A stretch of DNA of 64,000 nt from Cryoendolithus antarcticus (GCA_002077065.1 NAJO01000041.1:186001-250000); one strand, 5' to 3'; counted from the first letter of the stretch, positions 20,901-32,458 are shown. The notes: generated by a model not told the origin, from the letters alone. Numbers and translations: made by a program.

Positions 20901-23900
20901 GCCGTGGCAGGCGATACATCCCGACGATCGACAAGTATACATGGACACTTGGAAGCAGTCCTTGCGCACCGGACAGCAGCTGCAACAAAAGCTTCGCCTG
21001 CAGCGCTTTGATGGCAGCTATCGCTGGTTCTATGTTCGAGCTGCGCCTCTCAAGGACAAGCGACAGAACATCGTGCACTGGATCGGGACCAATATGGACT
21101 TCCACGAACAACACATTGCCGAAGCGAATCTCGCGAAGCAGCAGGAGACTATAGCTAGTGAGGCGAAGTATCGTACACTGGCAAACTCGAGCCCACAGAT
21201 CGTGTTTGCTGTCAACAGAGCGAAAGGTGTCACTTTCTGCAACTCGCAGTGGATGTACTACTCGGGTCAGAAGGAAGCGCAAGCGCTGGGTGTCGGCTTC
21301 ATGGATTACGTCCATCCCGAAGATCTTGCTAAGTGTAGATTACCGACATTCGATGACGGGACTGGACAGCCGACCAATGTGCCTACTTCCATGCCGCCAG
21401 AACCTCGGAGGACAACATCGATGTCAGTACAGTCATCCAGTGGGTCCTCTGACACCGAGAAGGCTGCCGGGGGGAACTCGTCGCCTGCTCAGGCCATGCC
21501 TCAAAGGAAGTTATCAGAACTCGCAACCACTGGCATACTGAAGGTCTCGCGTGACGCCGACGGCCGCCCCTCGTATGCGACGGAAGTGCGATTGAAGTCA
21601 AAGGATGGCGGGTATCGATGGCATCTCGTCCGTATACTGTTGGCTGAGCCTCTGGCACAAGCTGGAAGCGATGATGAAACATGGTACGGGACATGTACTG
21701 ACATCAATGATCACAAGACTCTGGAACGTGATTTGAAGGAAACCATGGATGAGAAGTCGCACTTCCTAAGCAACATGTCACATGAGATCCGTACTCCGCT
21801 GAACGGCATCACTGGCATGGTCAACTTCTTGATCGACAGTAACCTCACGGCGGAGCAGATGGAGCATGTCAATATCATCCGTGCTAGTACTGAGGGACTT
21901 CGTGGGCTCATCAACGATATACTGGACCTGTCCAAAGCTGAAGCGGGTATGATACAGCTGAACATCGACTGGATGCACGTGCGCGCACTCATCGAGGAAG
22001 TCAACGATCTGACGTCGACCATGGCAATCGACAAGGGCCTCGAGCTGAACTATGTTGTCGAGGAAGACGTGCCCATGCAAGTCAAGGCCGATCGCTTTCG
22101 TCTGCGCCAGATTTTGCTCAATGTTATTGGCAATGCGATCAAATTCACGCAGGAAGGCGAGGTCTTCGTCCGGTGTAGTGTGCAAGAAGATCAACACGGC
22201 GAGCTCACGAAAGGCGAGATGTTCATCAAATTCGAGGTGGTCGACACTGGACGTGGCTTCAACGATAGGGAGGCGGAGGCCTTGTTCAAGCGCTTTTCTC
22301 AGATCGATGGCAGTAGTACTCGCCAGCACGGCGGGACTGGACTTGGGCTAGTGATATCACGCCAGCTAGCGCAGCTACATGGTGGTGACATGAGTGCAAG
22401 AGGCTCGCCAGGCAAGGGCTCAACCTTTGCATTCTTTGTCAAAACGTCACTGCCAACGGACACAGATCAGCCGCCCACGCCAGTCGGTAGCATGAGCGGC
22501 ACATCAATTCCCATACTACCGCTGCCAATGCATCTACTCGCGACACCTGGAGCAACGCCTTCGCCATTATCGGAGGGCCCGATGAGGCCATTGTCTAAAC
22601 TGCAGTCGGCGCCCGGAGTGCTGGAGCAGCTGCCGAAGCCTTCGCCCAAATTTCTTACGGAGCATACTGGTTCGCCAGCGCCTTACTCGCCAGATCTAGC
22701 GAGAATGTCGCCTGCAGCCTCATCTGCCAGCTCCGGGCTCTCGATGCGGTCAGCCGTCCGCACGAGTAGCCTTCAGTCGGAGCGGTCGTCAGCATCGTCT
22801 TATGTCCCGGACCCAGCGCTACAAGGCGGCTCGACCATGAAGCTCACCTTGCCTGGCTCGGACGGCGACCTGTCGCGAATTGTGTCGTCGTCCGCAAGCT
22901 CAGATGCCACACCAAGGGCATTGTCGGCTCTGCATCCCGGTGGTAACACCCCAAGTGGTGCGGTTTCGCCGCCGATGTACTCCGTACTTGTGCTATCACC
23001 ATTGAAGTACAGTCGCGAGGCAACGATACAGCATGTTGACAAGACGCTCCCTAGTAATGTTCCACATCAGATCACTGCCCACGAAAGCCTGCTGGACTTT
23101 CAACGCATGATCGGTGGGCACGATCCCGTCATCTTCAGCCACGTCGTCGCAGTGCTGCAAGACGTCTCGGAGATCGTCGCGCTCCTCGACCAAGTTCTCA
23201 ACACCCCAGCCTATGCCTCCACCATGATAGTCATCATCACCGACCTGGCCCAGAAGAAACGCATCATGGACATCGCTCCACAACACGACTTCAACACTCT
23301 CGAGTCCGACCGACGCCTCCTGTTCATCTTCAAGCCACTCAAGCCCTCCCGCTTCGCAGCCATCTTCGATCCAGACAAAGGCCGTGAGATGAGCACTGAC
23401 CGCAATCAAGACAGCGCGCAACAAGTCGCTCTGAGTCAGAAGCAAGTCTTCGAAGAGCTCACGAAGCGCCTTGGCAATCGAGGTAAACGGGTCTTGCTCG
23501 TGGAAGACAACGAGGTGAACCAGATGGTCATCCTCAAATTCTTCAGCAAAGTCGCAATAGAAGTCGACACAGTCATGGATGGCGTGCAGGGCACGGATAA
23601 GATCTTCTCGCAGAACCCGGGCTACTACCACACCATGCTCGTACGTCACCTTCCCTCAAACTAAATCCCCCACTTCTGTCCTTCTCCTACTGATATCTCT
23701 GTAGTGCGACCTCCACATGCCCAACAAAGACGGCTACCAAACCTGCCGCGAAATTCGCCGCTGGGAAAAGAAAAATCGGTACCAGCATATGCCCATCATC
23801 GCGCTATCGGCCAATGTGCTGGGAGATGTGTACCAAAAGTGCGTTGAAGCGGGGTTTAACAGCTATTTGACGAAGCCGGTGGATTTCAAGGAGTTGAGTA

Positions 23901-23971
23901 AGGTGTTAGTGACTTTTATGGATCCTGATGATCCGAGACGGGCGCCGGAGTTCATGAGGAGGAAGCGGTAG
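17926..23971 (+). CDS. Hybrid sensor histidine kinase with tandem PAS domains
   Basis: Phosphorelay sensor of about 1,993 residues. Exons 17926-23640 and 23705-23971, joined in phase 0. I chose ATG 17926 (MSSPTSQQDSSEEES); the frame is open 11 codons further up but without another ATG. The first 900 residues are mostly Ser/Pro-rich, with a GAF-like stretch starting near residue 260. PAS1 begins near 948 (LLRTIIDSLPVQVF) and PAS2 near 1085, followed by the phosphoacceptor H-box FLSNMSHEIRTPLNGI (His about 1286), N box NVIGNAIKF (about 1397), G1 VDTGRGF and G2 GGTGLGL. A Pro/Ser linker leads to a C-terminal receiver (VLLVEDNEVNQ near 1854, phospho-Asp about 1907 in CDLHMPNKDG, Lys in LTKPVD). 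The intron falls two codons before the phospho-Asp. All catalytic residues are present. It likely signals through an Ypd1-type relay; the stimulus is unknown and I do not assign the fungal HHK group. Confidence 0.95.
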
Positions 23972-24289
23972 GGTAGTGATGGGGTGACGGGAGAGTAGAC
24001 AGGGTGGGGAGGGGAAAGATGGGGTGGTGTTGGCGAGGGGAGTCTGGAGCATATATCATAGCGTGGTGTGTACGATTTGCGAGCATGACTTACCCGGTAG
24101 AGAACGTAGCTGGCGTCTTCGAGATGTTGATCATTTGGCGTCTGCTACATGATACATATGTCCGTCGGCTCCATCAGCGCCGAGCTATGCACACTATATG
24201 TACACCCATGCATTGGAACCGCCTTCCCGAGCCCAAGTAGATATACAGCATCATCGTCGTCACATCGGCCAACGCAAGATATACATCGC
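23972..24289. other. Convergent 3' spacer
   Basis: 318 bp between the stops of the histidine kinase (+) and the RasGEF (-). It should contain both polyadenylation regions. I see no gene. Confidence 0.5.
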
Positions 24290-27200
24290 TCAGGGTTCCG
24301 AACTCTCCCTCCCCATCTTACCAACCTCCCCTCCACTCAACGCCCCCAACCAAAAGCACCGACTCAAACACTCCCAATCCGGCTGGATATCGTAGCCCCC
24401 CGCCCGTTCCAACAACCCCAACAGACCCTTCGTAATCCCAGCAGCAGTCTGATACCGATCGAAATTCACCAGCTTCTCCCTCAGCTCCTCCGCGCCAGCC
24501 CCGCGCGACCCATCCGCCGCTGGACTCATCGGCGAAACGGGGTCAGCGGATATGTATGCTGGTTTTTGCGCGTTGAAGGTCAGGTCGTGGGTGTATAGCG
24601 CTAGTAGCGGGATGCAGCCAGCGGCTGAGGAGGACGGCGTGGGGGTTACGGGGGACTCCATTTCAGCTCGCAAGGCGGCGAAGTTTCGGGAGGGATTGCA
24701 TAGAGTTTCTAAGCTGCGCAGGATGTTCTTCTCGGCTGTGGAGACGAGGGTCCAGGTTTTGCTCAGGCGGGAAATGGCACTTCCGAGGAGGGAGGGCACG
24801 ATCTGGTAGACTGTTGCGTAGTTCCGCAGCGTGCGACAGGCGTCCGCGATGCGGATGAACTTCGCTACGGCTTTGGCGCGCTCGCGGACGTCTTCTGTGA
24901 GCAGAATCTCGGAGACGACCCATTGGCTCACGAGGTTAAAGCGCGCGGTTACGAGGTCTATGCCGTTTGCTGCGGCGCCTTCGGGGGATTGAAGGTAGGT
25001 TACCCAGTTTGAAGGTTTCGCTGGGGAGGCGTTCCAGGATGAAGTCAGGAGGGATTGCCAGGAGAGCTCGTCGAGGAAGAGCTTTTCCAGGAGGGTTAGC
25101 TGCGTGGCGAGGACTTGGGAGTCGAAGGCTAGGATGAAGGGGAGGTGGGCTGGTTTGGGTTTGACTTCGGCGGGAGGGATCTGTAGAGCTGGCGGGCGGC
25201 GTGGTGGCTGATGTGGCTTGAGCGTCGAGTTCTGCAAAACTTTCGGTGCGCTGGCAGCGGGCTTGAGCTTGCGGACGTCGTCTCGCGTTTGTATCTCTCG
25301 CCAATCGGATGCTCCTGGCGCGTCTGCGGTGTTTGGTGGCGTTGGTAGTGAGTGGAAGTTTGTAAGCGGTAGACCATCTTCTTCAGCATCGCCAGTGTCA
25401 TCGAAGAAGAAGCTCCGTACGGCTAGATTGTCTTCCTCGTCCTCGTCCAGCTCAGTCGAGACCTCACTTAGACTCTCGTCATCATCAAGCAAGAAGCTCC
25501 CTTGCGGCGTGCCAGACTTCGCGCCGGCACTACTCGGTGATACCACTTTATGCAGCTCACTCTCGGCAGCGATATTGTCCGTTTGCACGAATGCTACTGC
25601 CCGAGGCGAAGAGGCTTCTTGAATGGGGAATCTCGTGATCTTCGAAGCACGCGGCAGCACCGGCGCAGTCGACAGATCGTCTGAAAGCTGAGACACCTCG
25701 CCATCCGAGTATGCATCTGACCCAGACAGATGGTAGATACTTGCACCCTGTCGATCAGTCCTCGGGCTCAATATCTGCAAATCGTCGCGCTCTTGACTTC
25801 TTCGACTTTCTTGCACTCTTGATGGACGCTGCCAATCGTCTAGCACTGTAGTACTTGCACGCTTGCTCATACGAGGAGTGGCATACGTGCCTTCGAGCTT
25901 CTTCAAAGCGTCCTCAATGCCGCCTCCAGGCGTCACAGCTTCTTTGGCAGCAAAGCCACGAGCGTCTGCCTCCATTGAGGGACGCATGAACGGCGGTGAT
26001 CTCGGACCGCCTTCAAGTAGACTGTACGAGTCTCGCACTTTGCCTGGCGATCGCAGTCCAGCTAGCTGGGAGGTGGGATTCATGCCGGAAAAGTGGGTGC
26101 CCGACAGCTCCCTTGACATTACGGCAGAGCGCGGCTGCGAACGAGAGACGGTGGAAAATGTGTCACCAGAATAGGCACGAGCTTCTGGCTCAAGCTCGTG
26201 CACATGTTCCGCGGCTTTTAGATCGCCGCCTGGTCTGCGACGCAGCTGGTTCGGGCCTGGTGACATGACAGATGTAGGCGAGTGCACACCCGAAGACTTA
26301 CGAGCACGATCGAGCATGTCAGGCGCCGAGCGAGAAGGTTGCAGACCCTCCGGCCAGATGTGTATACCATCTGATAGACCGTCGAGTGATGATCGTCGAT
26401 GATCGCCAGAGGAGCTCGGGTTGTTGTAATGCTTCGATGCGTGCGACGGCGTGAAGTAGTCATACGCATCCATGTCGTTGGCGTTGGTGCCGGGCCGAGG
26501 GAGCAGAGGTGCAGGTGTCATGGCCGTGGACCAAGAGCTCACTGACGGTAAAGCGCCACGTCTGATCCTCGGTGCTTCGGGCGCTCCGGTCGCGTCAACG
26601 ATCATGATAGACTGGCTGCTCGTGGTTACTGTACTCATCTTGCGATCTATAGCCGTCTCGACAGCTCCGGGGGCAGTCTCAGTATACCCGGGCGAAGGAC
26701 CCTCCGCGTTAGGATCCTCCCTCTCCACTTGACTTGCCTGCAACGCTTGCGTGTAAGACTCCTCAACGAGAGCTCCCAGCGCATCATATCTCGATTCAGA
26801 GCTCGAACTTGGCGCGGACGTAGGCACAACACGCTCTTGGTTAGATTGCGTGCGCAAATGCATCGACCCTCTGGAGCTGGACGAGCTGCCAGATCTGTGG
26901 CTGAGGGCAGGCGATTCACCAGGACCTTTACGACTGCTCAATGCTCGGCGCACATCGCCTACGACTCGTGAGACGCCCGTGCGCTGCGCTGTTAGATCAT
27001 CAATCTCGTGCGGGCGTGGAGGGACGAGATCCTTGTTCACAAAATGTAATATTGGCGTAGATGGGATCAAGACGTCGAGCTTAGCAGGACATGGCTGTAG
27101 TGTCAAGCCGCGCACGAGCCCGGCAAGTATGGCCGTGTCGTCAGTGTCATCCAGCTCAGTTGTGTTGAAAGTGACTGACGGTCCTGGCGCTCGCTCGTCA

Positions 27201-29149
27201 CGCAATGCGTCGGAAAAGCTGCTGTTGCGGTGGTGCTTGTGAGCCGGACGAGCCTGCTGTAATGCTATAGGAGGGTTGCGATTCGAGCCCACTGGCCTTG
27301 GTCCCACCAATTTAGTACCAATGGCTGGCTTGATGTGCTTGAAAAAAGGCACAGAGCACGACAATACCTGCAGACTCACCTCACTCATCGGCGTGTTCGG
27401 GAGAGTGGGTACACTAGTCGTCCGGGACCTTGGAAGTAGAAACTCCACTCGACTGTCTGGTCCGCGATTGTAGAATGGTCGCTTCTGCGCGGTTCTCTGC
27501 GCCGCTTCGGACACCATGGCGACTTGATGCGAGTCACCAACGCGATCCTGGCGCAGAGCCAGAGGTAGGCTAGCGGCCGGCTGCTGGATCTCATCGCTCT
27601 GAAGTTCGACACCAGGCTCGATGTCCAGGTCTTCCGTGCCTGGTGTTGCCTGGGCGGTGGGCCAGTACTTCACGCACGTGCGTCTCCAACATTTCTTAAG
27701 CTCATCCAGGATACCGAGATCACCGGCTTGATCAGGTCTGCGCTGTAATGAACGACATGTCTGATTGACGAGATCACAGAACCTATTACGCAAGGCAAAG
27801 TCGGGGATGAAGTCATCGAGGAAGTAATTGAGCATCCAGTGTCGCAATGCGACGAAGGTGCGCACCCGCACTATTCGACCCGAGTCCGAGCCGTCTGCGA
27901 TAGCCCATTTCAGTCTCGCAAATAGGAGCTCGAGCAGCTCGCTACCGGTAAGAAAGCCTCGATAGGTTAGCAAGAAATCCGACAAGAGGCCGTAGTCAAG
28001 GAATCGGGGCGAGGTTAATTGTGCGATGAGCCTGGCGGGCGTCGCAGCGACAATCCGCCCAGTTTGTGGAGAGAATCGGACGATTGACGGATTATTCGCA
28101 TTCAGTTCGATGCTGTTGTAAACCGTGGGGCTTATCTGTGTCCCGGGTGACGCGAACGTTGGTGGAGTCGGTGGAGTGGTACGTGTAGGCGTAGCCGACC
28201 CAGCTGGAGGTGTGTTGTGGTACGGCGATGACTGCCGGGAATTCAGCCAGGTCTGCTGCGCACGATTGGGCGGAGCCGGAAAGAGCTGTAGCTTGTCGTA
28301 CTCCGCTCTCGACCACGTCGACGAGCGCTCGTCTGCGGTAGTGGTGGTGTATACGGAGTTGTGTAGATATGCCGTGCCTCGCTCGCTGAATTGAGGCGTG
28401 CCCAGCCTGTAATGCGGTATTCGTAGATTGAGATAACCATCACCCAGGTCAATCGAGCTTTTGGGTCGTTGTCTCGTCGAATCCTGGTCGTTGACCACAA
28501 GCTGGAAGTCCTGCGTATTGATTGTGTCGAGAGTCGGCGTTCGCATCCGGTCGCGCTCACTGACGGTCGAGAACGAGTGACTTCGTGGCCTTCGCTTACC
28601 GTGTATATTGGCAAGACTGAGGGGTGGCACAGGTATACTCGTGTCGTACGCGCTTCCTCGAGTCCGCGAATTCCAGCCAGTGTATGAGAGATCGCTGGCG
28701 CGTCCGCTCGGCCATATTGTGCTTGAAGATTGTGCATCGGCCGTCCTTGGTGGCGTCGCCGGTGCAGTGGTGTACGCCTGAGGAGGAAGCCGGCTTGGCT
28801 TCAAGAACAGCGTTCCCCCAGCACCGACATTGCTGACGGTGAAGTGTCGAGATAGGTCTTCCTCTGCCCCTGCTACTGCATCGTCATGAGCTCCAGCTGC
28901 ATCTCCGCGCTTCGCTCTGATGATCTCAATACTCCCCTTGGCGGTCTTGATCTTTCCACTTGACGGCCCAGACCGGCGGACTGCACTGCCAGCCGCGTAG
29001 GGAGACGCGCCATTGCCCGCTACCTCGCCCTGTGCTTGGTTCCGCGCAAGTCTCTTGTCTCTCGCGATCTGCGTGGCGGGGTTCGTAGGCGGTCGCGTTG
29101 ACGGCGGTGGCTCCTGCCTTCGCCGGCGCGGAGGCGCCATCTGTTCCAT
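24290..29149 (-). CDS. LTE1: Lte1-like Ras-family guanine nucleotide exchange factor
   Basis: Intronless 1,619-residue protein starting at ATG 29149. A RasGEF N-terminal domain lies near residues 350-480 (IVRFSPQTGRIVAATPARLI, FLLTYRGFLTGSELLELLFARL, RTFVALRHWMLNYFLDDF). A catalytic CDC25-type domain occupies about 1336-1610 (FILAFDSQVLATQLTLLEKL, WVVSEILLTEDVRERAKAV, FIRIADACRTLRNYATVYQI). The 850 residues between them are Ser/Pro-rich and poorly conserved-looking, probably regulatory and phosphorylated. This split architecture and length fit the Lte1 family, which acts at the mitotic exit/polarity interface, rather than Cdc25 (no SH3 domain seen). In budding yeast Lte1 acts more as a Ras-binding inhibitor of Bfa1-Bub2 than as a GEF, so exchange activity is an inference. 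It shares a 407-bp divergent promoter with the transporter at 29557. Confidence 0.92.
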   Translation of the reverse strand: MEQMAPPRRRRQEPPPSTRPPTNPATQIARDKRLARNQAQGEVAGNGASPYAAGSAVRRSGPSSGKIKTAKGSIEIIRAKRGDAAGAHDDAVAGAEEDLSRHFTVSNVGAGGTLFLKPSRLPPQAYTTAPATPPRTADAQSSSTIWPSGRASDLSYTGWNSRTRGSAYDTSIPVPPLSLANIHGKRRPRSHSFSTVSERDRMRTPTLDTINTQDFQLVVNDQDSTRQRPKSSIDLGDGYLNLRIPHYRLGTPQFSERGTAYLHNSVYTTTTADERSSTWSRAEYDKLQLFPAPPNRAQQTWLNSRQSSPYHNTPPAGSATPTRTTPPTPPTFASPGTQISPTVYNSIELNANNPSIVRFSPQTGRIVAATPARLIAQLTSPRFLDYGLLSDFLLTYRGFLTGSELLELLFARLKWAIADGSDSGRIVRVRTFVALRHWMLNYFLDDFIPDFALRNRFCDLVNQTCRSLQRRPDQAGDLGILDELKKCWRRTCVKYWPTAQATPGTEDLDIEPGVELQSDEIQQPAASLPLALRQDRVGDSHQVAMVSEAAQRTAQKRPFYNRGPDSRVEFLLPRSRTTSVPTLPNTPMSEVSLQVLSCSVPFFKHIKPAIGTKLVGPRPVGSNRNPPIALQQARPAHKHHRNSSFSDALRDERAPGPSVTFNTTELDDTDDTAILAGLVRGLTLQPCPAKLDVLIPSTPILHFVNKDLVPPRPHEIDDLTAQRTGVSRVVGDVRRALSSRKGPGESPALSHRSGSSSSSRGSMHLRTQSNQERVVPTSAPSSSSESRYDALGALVEESYTQALQASQVEREDPNAEGPSPGYTETAPGAVETAIDRKMSTVTTSSQSIMIVDATGAPEAPRIRRGALPSVSSWSTAMTPAPLLPRPGTNANDMDAYDYFTPSHASKHYNNPSSSGDHRRSSLDGLSDGIHIWPEGLQPSRSAPDMLDRARKSSGVHSPTSVMSPGPNQLRRRPGGDLKAAEHVHELEPEARAYSGDTFSTVSRSQPRSAVMSRELSGTHFSGMNPTSQLAGLRSPGKVRDSYSLLEGGPRSPPFMRPSMEADARGFAAKEAVTPGGGIEDALKKLEGTYATPRMSKRASTTVLDDWQRPSRVQESRRSQERDDLQILSPRTDRQGASIYHLSGSDAYSDGEVSQLSDDLSTAPVLPRASKITRFPIQEASSPRAVAFVQTDNIAAESELHKVVSPSSAGAKSGTPQGSFLLDDDESLSEVSTELDEDEEDNLAVRSFFFDDTGDAEEDGLPLTNFHSLPTPPNTADAPGASDWREIQTRDDVRKLKPAASAPKVLQNSTLKPHQPPRRPPALQIPPAEVKPKPAHLPFILAFDSQVLATQLTLLEKLFLDELSWQSLLTSSWNASPAKPSNWVTYLQSPEGAAANGIDLVTARFNLVSQWVVSEILLTEDVRERAKAVAKFIRIADACRTLRNYATVYQIVPSLLGSAISRLSKTWTLVSTAEKNILRSLETLCNPSRNFAALRAEMESPVTPTPSSSAAGCIPLLALYTHDLTFNAQKPAYISADPVSPMSPAADGSRGAGAEELREKLVNFDRYQTAAGITKGLLGLLERAGGYDIQPDWECLSRCFWLGALSGGEVGKMGRESSEP

Positions 29150-29556
29150 CCTACGTTATGCCATGTTTGCGTCTCGAGTCCAATGGGCTGCAGCGAGATC
29201 TGCTAAGCTCTAGTCTGTTCGAGATTCATGATGGGCAGAGGCGTCGTTCACTAGACAACGCTTTACTACAGGTAGCATCACACACGGCAGAGCCCTACAT
29301 GATCTCGCCGCCGCACACATCACTACGTAACTCGAGATACAGCCACCAAATTACAAGTGACGCCAGCGGCGGAGGACTCGACCATCCGTTCCGACGCTTG
29401 ATTGGGTTCGGCCCGAACAACGTGCGCGTGGATCTGGAGAGTTTAGCCTTGAGCTGCCAGTGTGTCTCACATGTCAGCAGCACAGGAGAGATGACCTGAG
29501 CAGATGGAAGTGGTAATACTGCAACACACGTTACGATAATGCCTTGAACTTTCACA
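29150..29556. promoter_or_regulatory. Shared divergent promoter region
   Basis: 407 bp separating the start codons of the Lte1-like gene (-) and the TPT-family transporter (+). Any promoter of either gene must begin here, so the two may share elements. I do not identify specific sites. Confidence 0.5.
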
Positions 29557-31110
29557 ATGGCCGACGAGCGCGCCCATTACCGCCGCCGCAGCAGCTCGTC
29601 CGTAATCACCGCTGGCGGTCAGCACACGAAACGACTCTCACTCTCTCACAAGCCCACTGGCTCCGACACAACACCCTCGAGTTCAGACTTCGAGATGGAC
29701 TCGATCCGCTCTTCCGCAGAGCTCGGCCACGATGAGGAGAGTGGCCTCACACATGCCAATCGCGGCAAGCGAAAAGGCATACCACGCGACAATAGCACCG
29801 ACCCCCAGTCAGCACAAGACTTCCTCCGACTCGAAGCAAAGCTCACTCGCGCCGCCCTGCTCCGCACAACCCTCATAAACGCCATCCTCGTAGCCCTCTG
29901 GTATGGCTTCAGCATCTCCATCTCCGTCTACAACACCTGGATGTTCTCCGACAAGCAGCTAAACTTCCACTTTCCCCTCTTCACCACAAGCCTACACATG
30001 GTCGTACAATTCTCACTAGCCTCGCTAGCCCTCCTCATCTTCCCTCGTTTCCGACCGACTGCCTCACACGCCCACACGCCACTCGATGAGTCCACCGCCG
30101 ATTCGCTCAAACCCCTTCAGGACTCCAGCAAGCCGCTCATGACCAAAACCTTCTACCTCACCCGCATCGCCCCCTGCGGCACCGCCACAGCCCTCGACAT
30201 CGGCCTCGGGAACTTCTCCCTACGTTTCATAACCCTAACATTCTTCACCATGTGCAAATCCAGCGTGCTCCTCTTCGTCCTCTTCTTCGCCCTGCTCTTC
30301 CGCCTTGAGTCCCCGTCCTGGCGTCTCGGCCTCATAATCACCGTCATGACCGGCGGCGTGGTCATGATGGTAGCGGGCGAAACGGCTTTCAGCGCGCCAG
30401 GCTTCGTGTTGGTCATGAGCGCGTGTTTCTGCTCGGGATTCAGGTGGAGTCTGACGCAGATTCTGTTGCTGAGGAACCCGGCTACGAGTAACCCGTTCAG
30501 CACGCTGTTTTTCCTCACGCCGGTGATGTTTCTGGCGTTGTTCGTGCTGGCGATACCGATTGAGGGACTTGCTGCTCTGGGCGCTGGACTGGCGGGTCTG
30601 TCTGAGACGAAGGGATTGCCTTTGAGCGTAGCCATCATGCTGTTCCCGGGCTTTCTGGCCTTCTTGATGGTCTCAGCTGAATTTGCATTACTGAAGCGGA
30701 CGAGCGTCGTTACGTTGAGCGTGTGCGGCATCTTCAAGGAGGTGTTGACAATCTCTACGGCTGGCAAGGTGTTTGGGGATACAATGAGCCCAATCAAGAT
30801 CAGCGGTCTGATCGTAACGATTCTGGCTATCGCGGCTTACAACTGGCTGAAGTATGACAAGTTGAGGGCTGTGGCGAAGCAAGAGGCGGAGGTCAGGGCT
30901 ATCGGGCTCCTAGACGAAGCAGAAGCAGGTGTGACCAAACGTAGGGAGGTGGATGAGCCAGGACAAGGAGAAGAGGAGGACGAGAGGAGAGGATTGATGA
31001 GAGACAGTCTATCGCTCGCTATCGACGAAGAGGAGGTATATACGCGGCATTCTCGAGCCGACAGTCTGGATTACGGCGGTCCCGTAAAGCGGCCTAGAGA
31101 CGTGGCATGA
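29557..31110 (+). CDS. TPT/EamA-family nucleotide-sugar or triose-phosphate type transporter
   Basis: Intronless 517-residue membrane protein of the drug/metabolite transporter superfamily. A Ser-rich cytosolic N-terminus of about 100 residues precedes around ten hydrophobic segments, including NAILVALWYGFSISISVYN, HMVVQFSLASLALLIF, LLFVLFFALLF, VMMVAGETAFSAPGFVLVMS and VVTLSVCGIFKEVLTI. The G-K-x-F-G-D pattern near KVFGDTMSPIKISGLIVTI and the AAYNWLKYDK end are typical of the TPT (DUF250/SLC35C2-like) subgroup, which sits in Golgi or ER membranes. The acidic C-terminal tail is unremarkable. The substrate cannot be predicted. Its stop lies 7 bp from the stop of the FAD monooxygenase on the other strand, so the transcripts must overlap at their 3' ends. 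Confidence 0.92.
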   Translation: MADERAHYRRRSSSSVITAGGQHTKRLSLSHKPTGSDTTPSSSDFEMDSIRSSAELGHDEESGLTHANRGKRKGIPRDNSTDPQSAQDFLRLEAKLTRAALLRTTLINAILVALWYGFSISISVYNTWMFSDKQLNFHFPLFTTSLHMVVQFSLASLALLIFPRFRPTASHAHTPLDESTADSLKPLQDSSKPLMTKTFYLTRIAPCGTATALDIGLGNFSLRFITLTFFTMCKSSVLLFVLFFALLFRLESPSWRLGLIITVMTGGVVMMVAGETAFSAPGFVLVMSACFCSGFRWSLTQILLLRNPATSNPFSTLFFLTPVMFLALFVLAIPIEGLAALGAGLAGLSETKGLPLSVAIMLFPGFLAFLMVSAEFALLKRTSVVTLSVCGIFKEVLTISTAGKVFGDTMSPIKISGLIVTILAIAAYNWLKYDKLRAVAKQEAEVRAIGLLDEAEAGVTKRREVDEPGQGEEEDERRGLMRDSLSLAIDEEEVYTRHSRADSLDYGGPVKRPRDVA

Positions 31111-31117
31111 AGCTTCT

Positions 31118-32458
31118 TCACTCTTTCTGCTCGCCTCCCATCATATCGTTGAACAATTTCACGAAGCCGTCCGGGGCGTTTTGAGCGTACATCAGCTCGA
31201 TCATATCGGTATCGGCGATTAGTTCCTTGGCTCTGGGCTTGAGGATCGCCTCGTACGCCACGACGGCTTCGTCCAGATGATCGACGCCGTGTTTGACGAT
31301 CTGCTCGGCGAGGAGCATGCTATCGTATAGTGCGCTGTTGACGCCTTCGCCATTTGGTGGTCTAGAAAGTCGAGTCAGTGGACCTGCTCCAAGCCCGCGG
31401 CGGAAAGGAGCAACTCACATCAAATGCGCCGCATCGCCCACCAACGTCACGCCCCTCCGTCCCGTCCAGTTCACGCCCTCCTCGCCCATGGCGTAGAACG
31501 GCCAAGCATACCACTCCCCATCTGCCTCCTTCAACAAGCCTACAACATCATCCGCCCAGCCCTGGAAGTGCTGCTCAATTAGCTGCTTCTTCAACTTTAC
31601 GGGATCCTGAACAAGAGTCGCGAAGTCGGGCAGGTCGTCTTCTGGCGGGCAAGGTACCCCAGCCCAGACGTAGTAGGCGCCTGAGCCCAATTCCATGCCC
31701 GAGATGATGCGGCCGTGGCCCATGGCTATGCTGTTTCCGGGACCTATCAGGCGGGTTGCTGTGGCGAAGAAGGGAGAGGAGGGCGAGAGGGTAGAGGTGA
31801 GGGCGTAGCGGCCTGTGTATGTCGGTTTGACGGATGTGAGCTGTGATGCATTTGTCAGCGAACCCAATAATACTCATCTCATGGCGGGTAGAAAGCTTAC
31901 AAAACTCCTCGCCTTCGACCACGACCCATCAGCCCCAACCACCAAATCAAACCACCCCTCCGTCTGCCCATCCTCAAACTCCACCACCACTCCCCCCTCC
32001 TCCTCTCCCTTCCCGTCCTCCCTCTTCACCACCTTAACCTTCCTCCCCCACTCCACTCTCCCCTCCCCCTCCCCTTCCCCACCCAACAAAATCCCCTGCA
32101 AATCCCTCCTATCAACCTCCGGCCGTTCACTCACCTCCCCCTCCCCAATTATCAACTTCACACCCCCCTTCGCATCAGCAAACCGCTGCGGCACATCGTA
32201 CCGCGCCTTGCCCTTGAACGCTTCTAATAGCCCGGCGCGTTCGAGTGCCAAGAGCCCGGTGCCTTCGTGAAGGTCCAGAGTTCCTGAGGTGGATTTGGAG
32301 GCTGTGGCGGGGGAGGGAAGGCGATCGAAGATCCTGTGAGGAATGTGGGATTGGGTTAGGAGGTTGGAGAGGAGGAGACCGGAGGGACCGGCGCCGAGGA
32401 TGGCGATTTTCGAGGGGGATGAGGAAGGAGAAGGGGGAGTGGTGGTGTGGAGGGTCAT
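31118..32458 (-). CDS. FAD-dependent aromatic-ring-type monooxygenase
   Basis: Flavoprotein hydroxylase of 407 residues in three exons: 32458-31901, 31840-31419 and 31361-31118. All junctions keep frame. The N-terminal dinucleotide motif is KIAILGAGPSGLLLSNLL. The middle has the DLVVGADGSWS (DG) motif, and the second FAD contact is VTLVGDAAHLIPPNGEGVN, where exon 3 completes the motif. This order fits the FAD_binding_3/salicylate-hydroxylase-like class that uses NAD(P)H and O2. I chose ATG 32458, 17 residues before the Rossmann motif; an upstream in-frame ATG at 32554 would add 32 basic/Ser residues resembling a mitochondrial presequence. It ends 7 bp from the convergent transporter gene. No clustered biosynthetic partner is visible, so the substrate is unknown. 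Confidence 0.92.
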
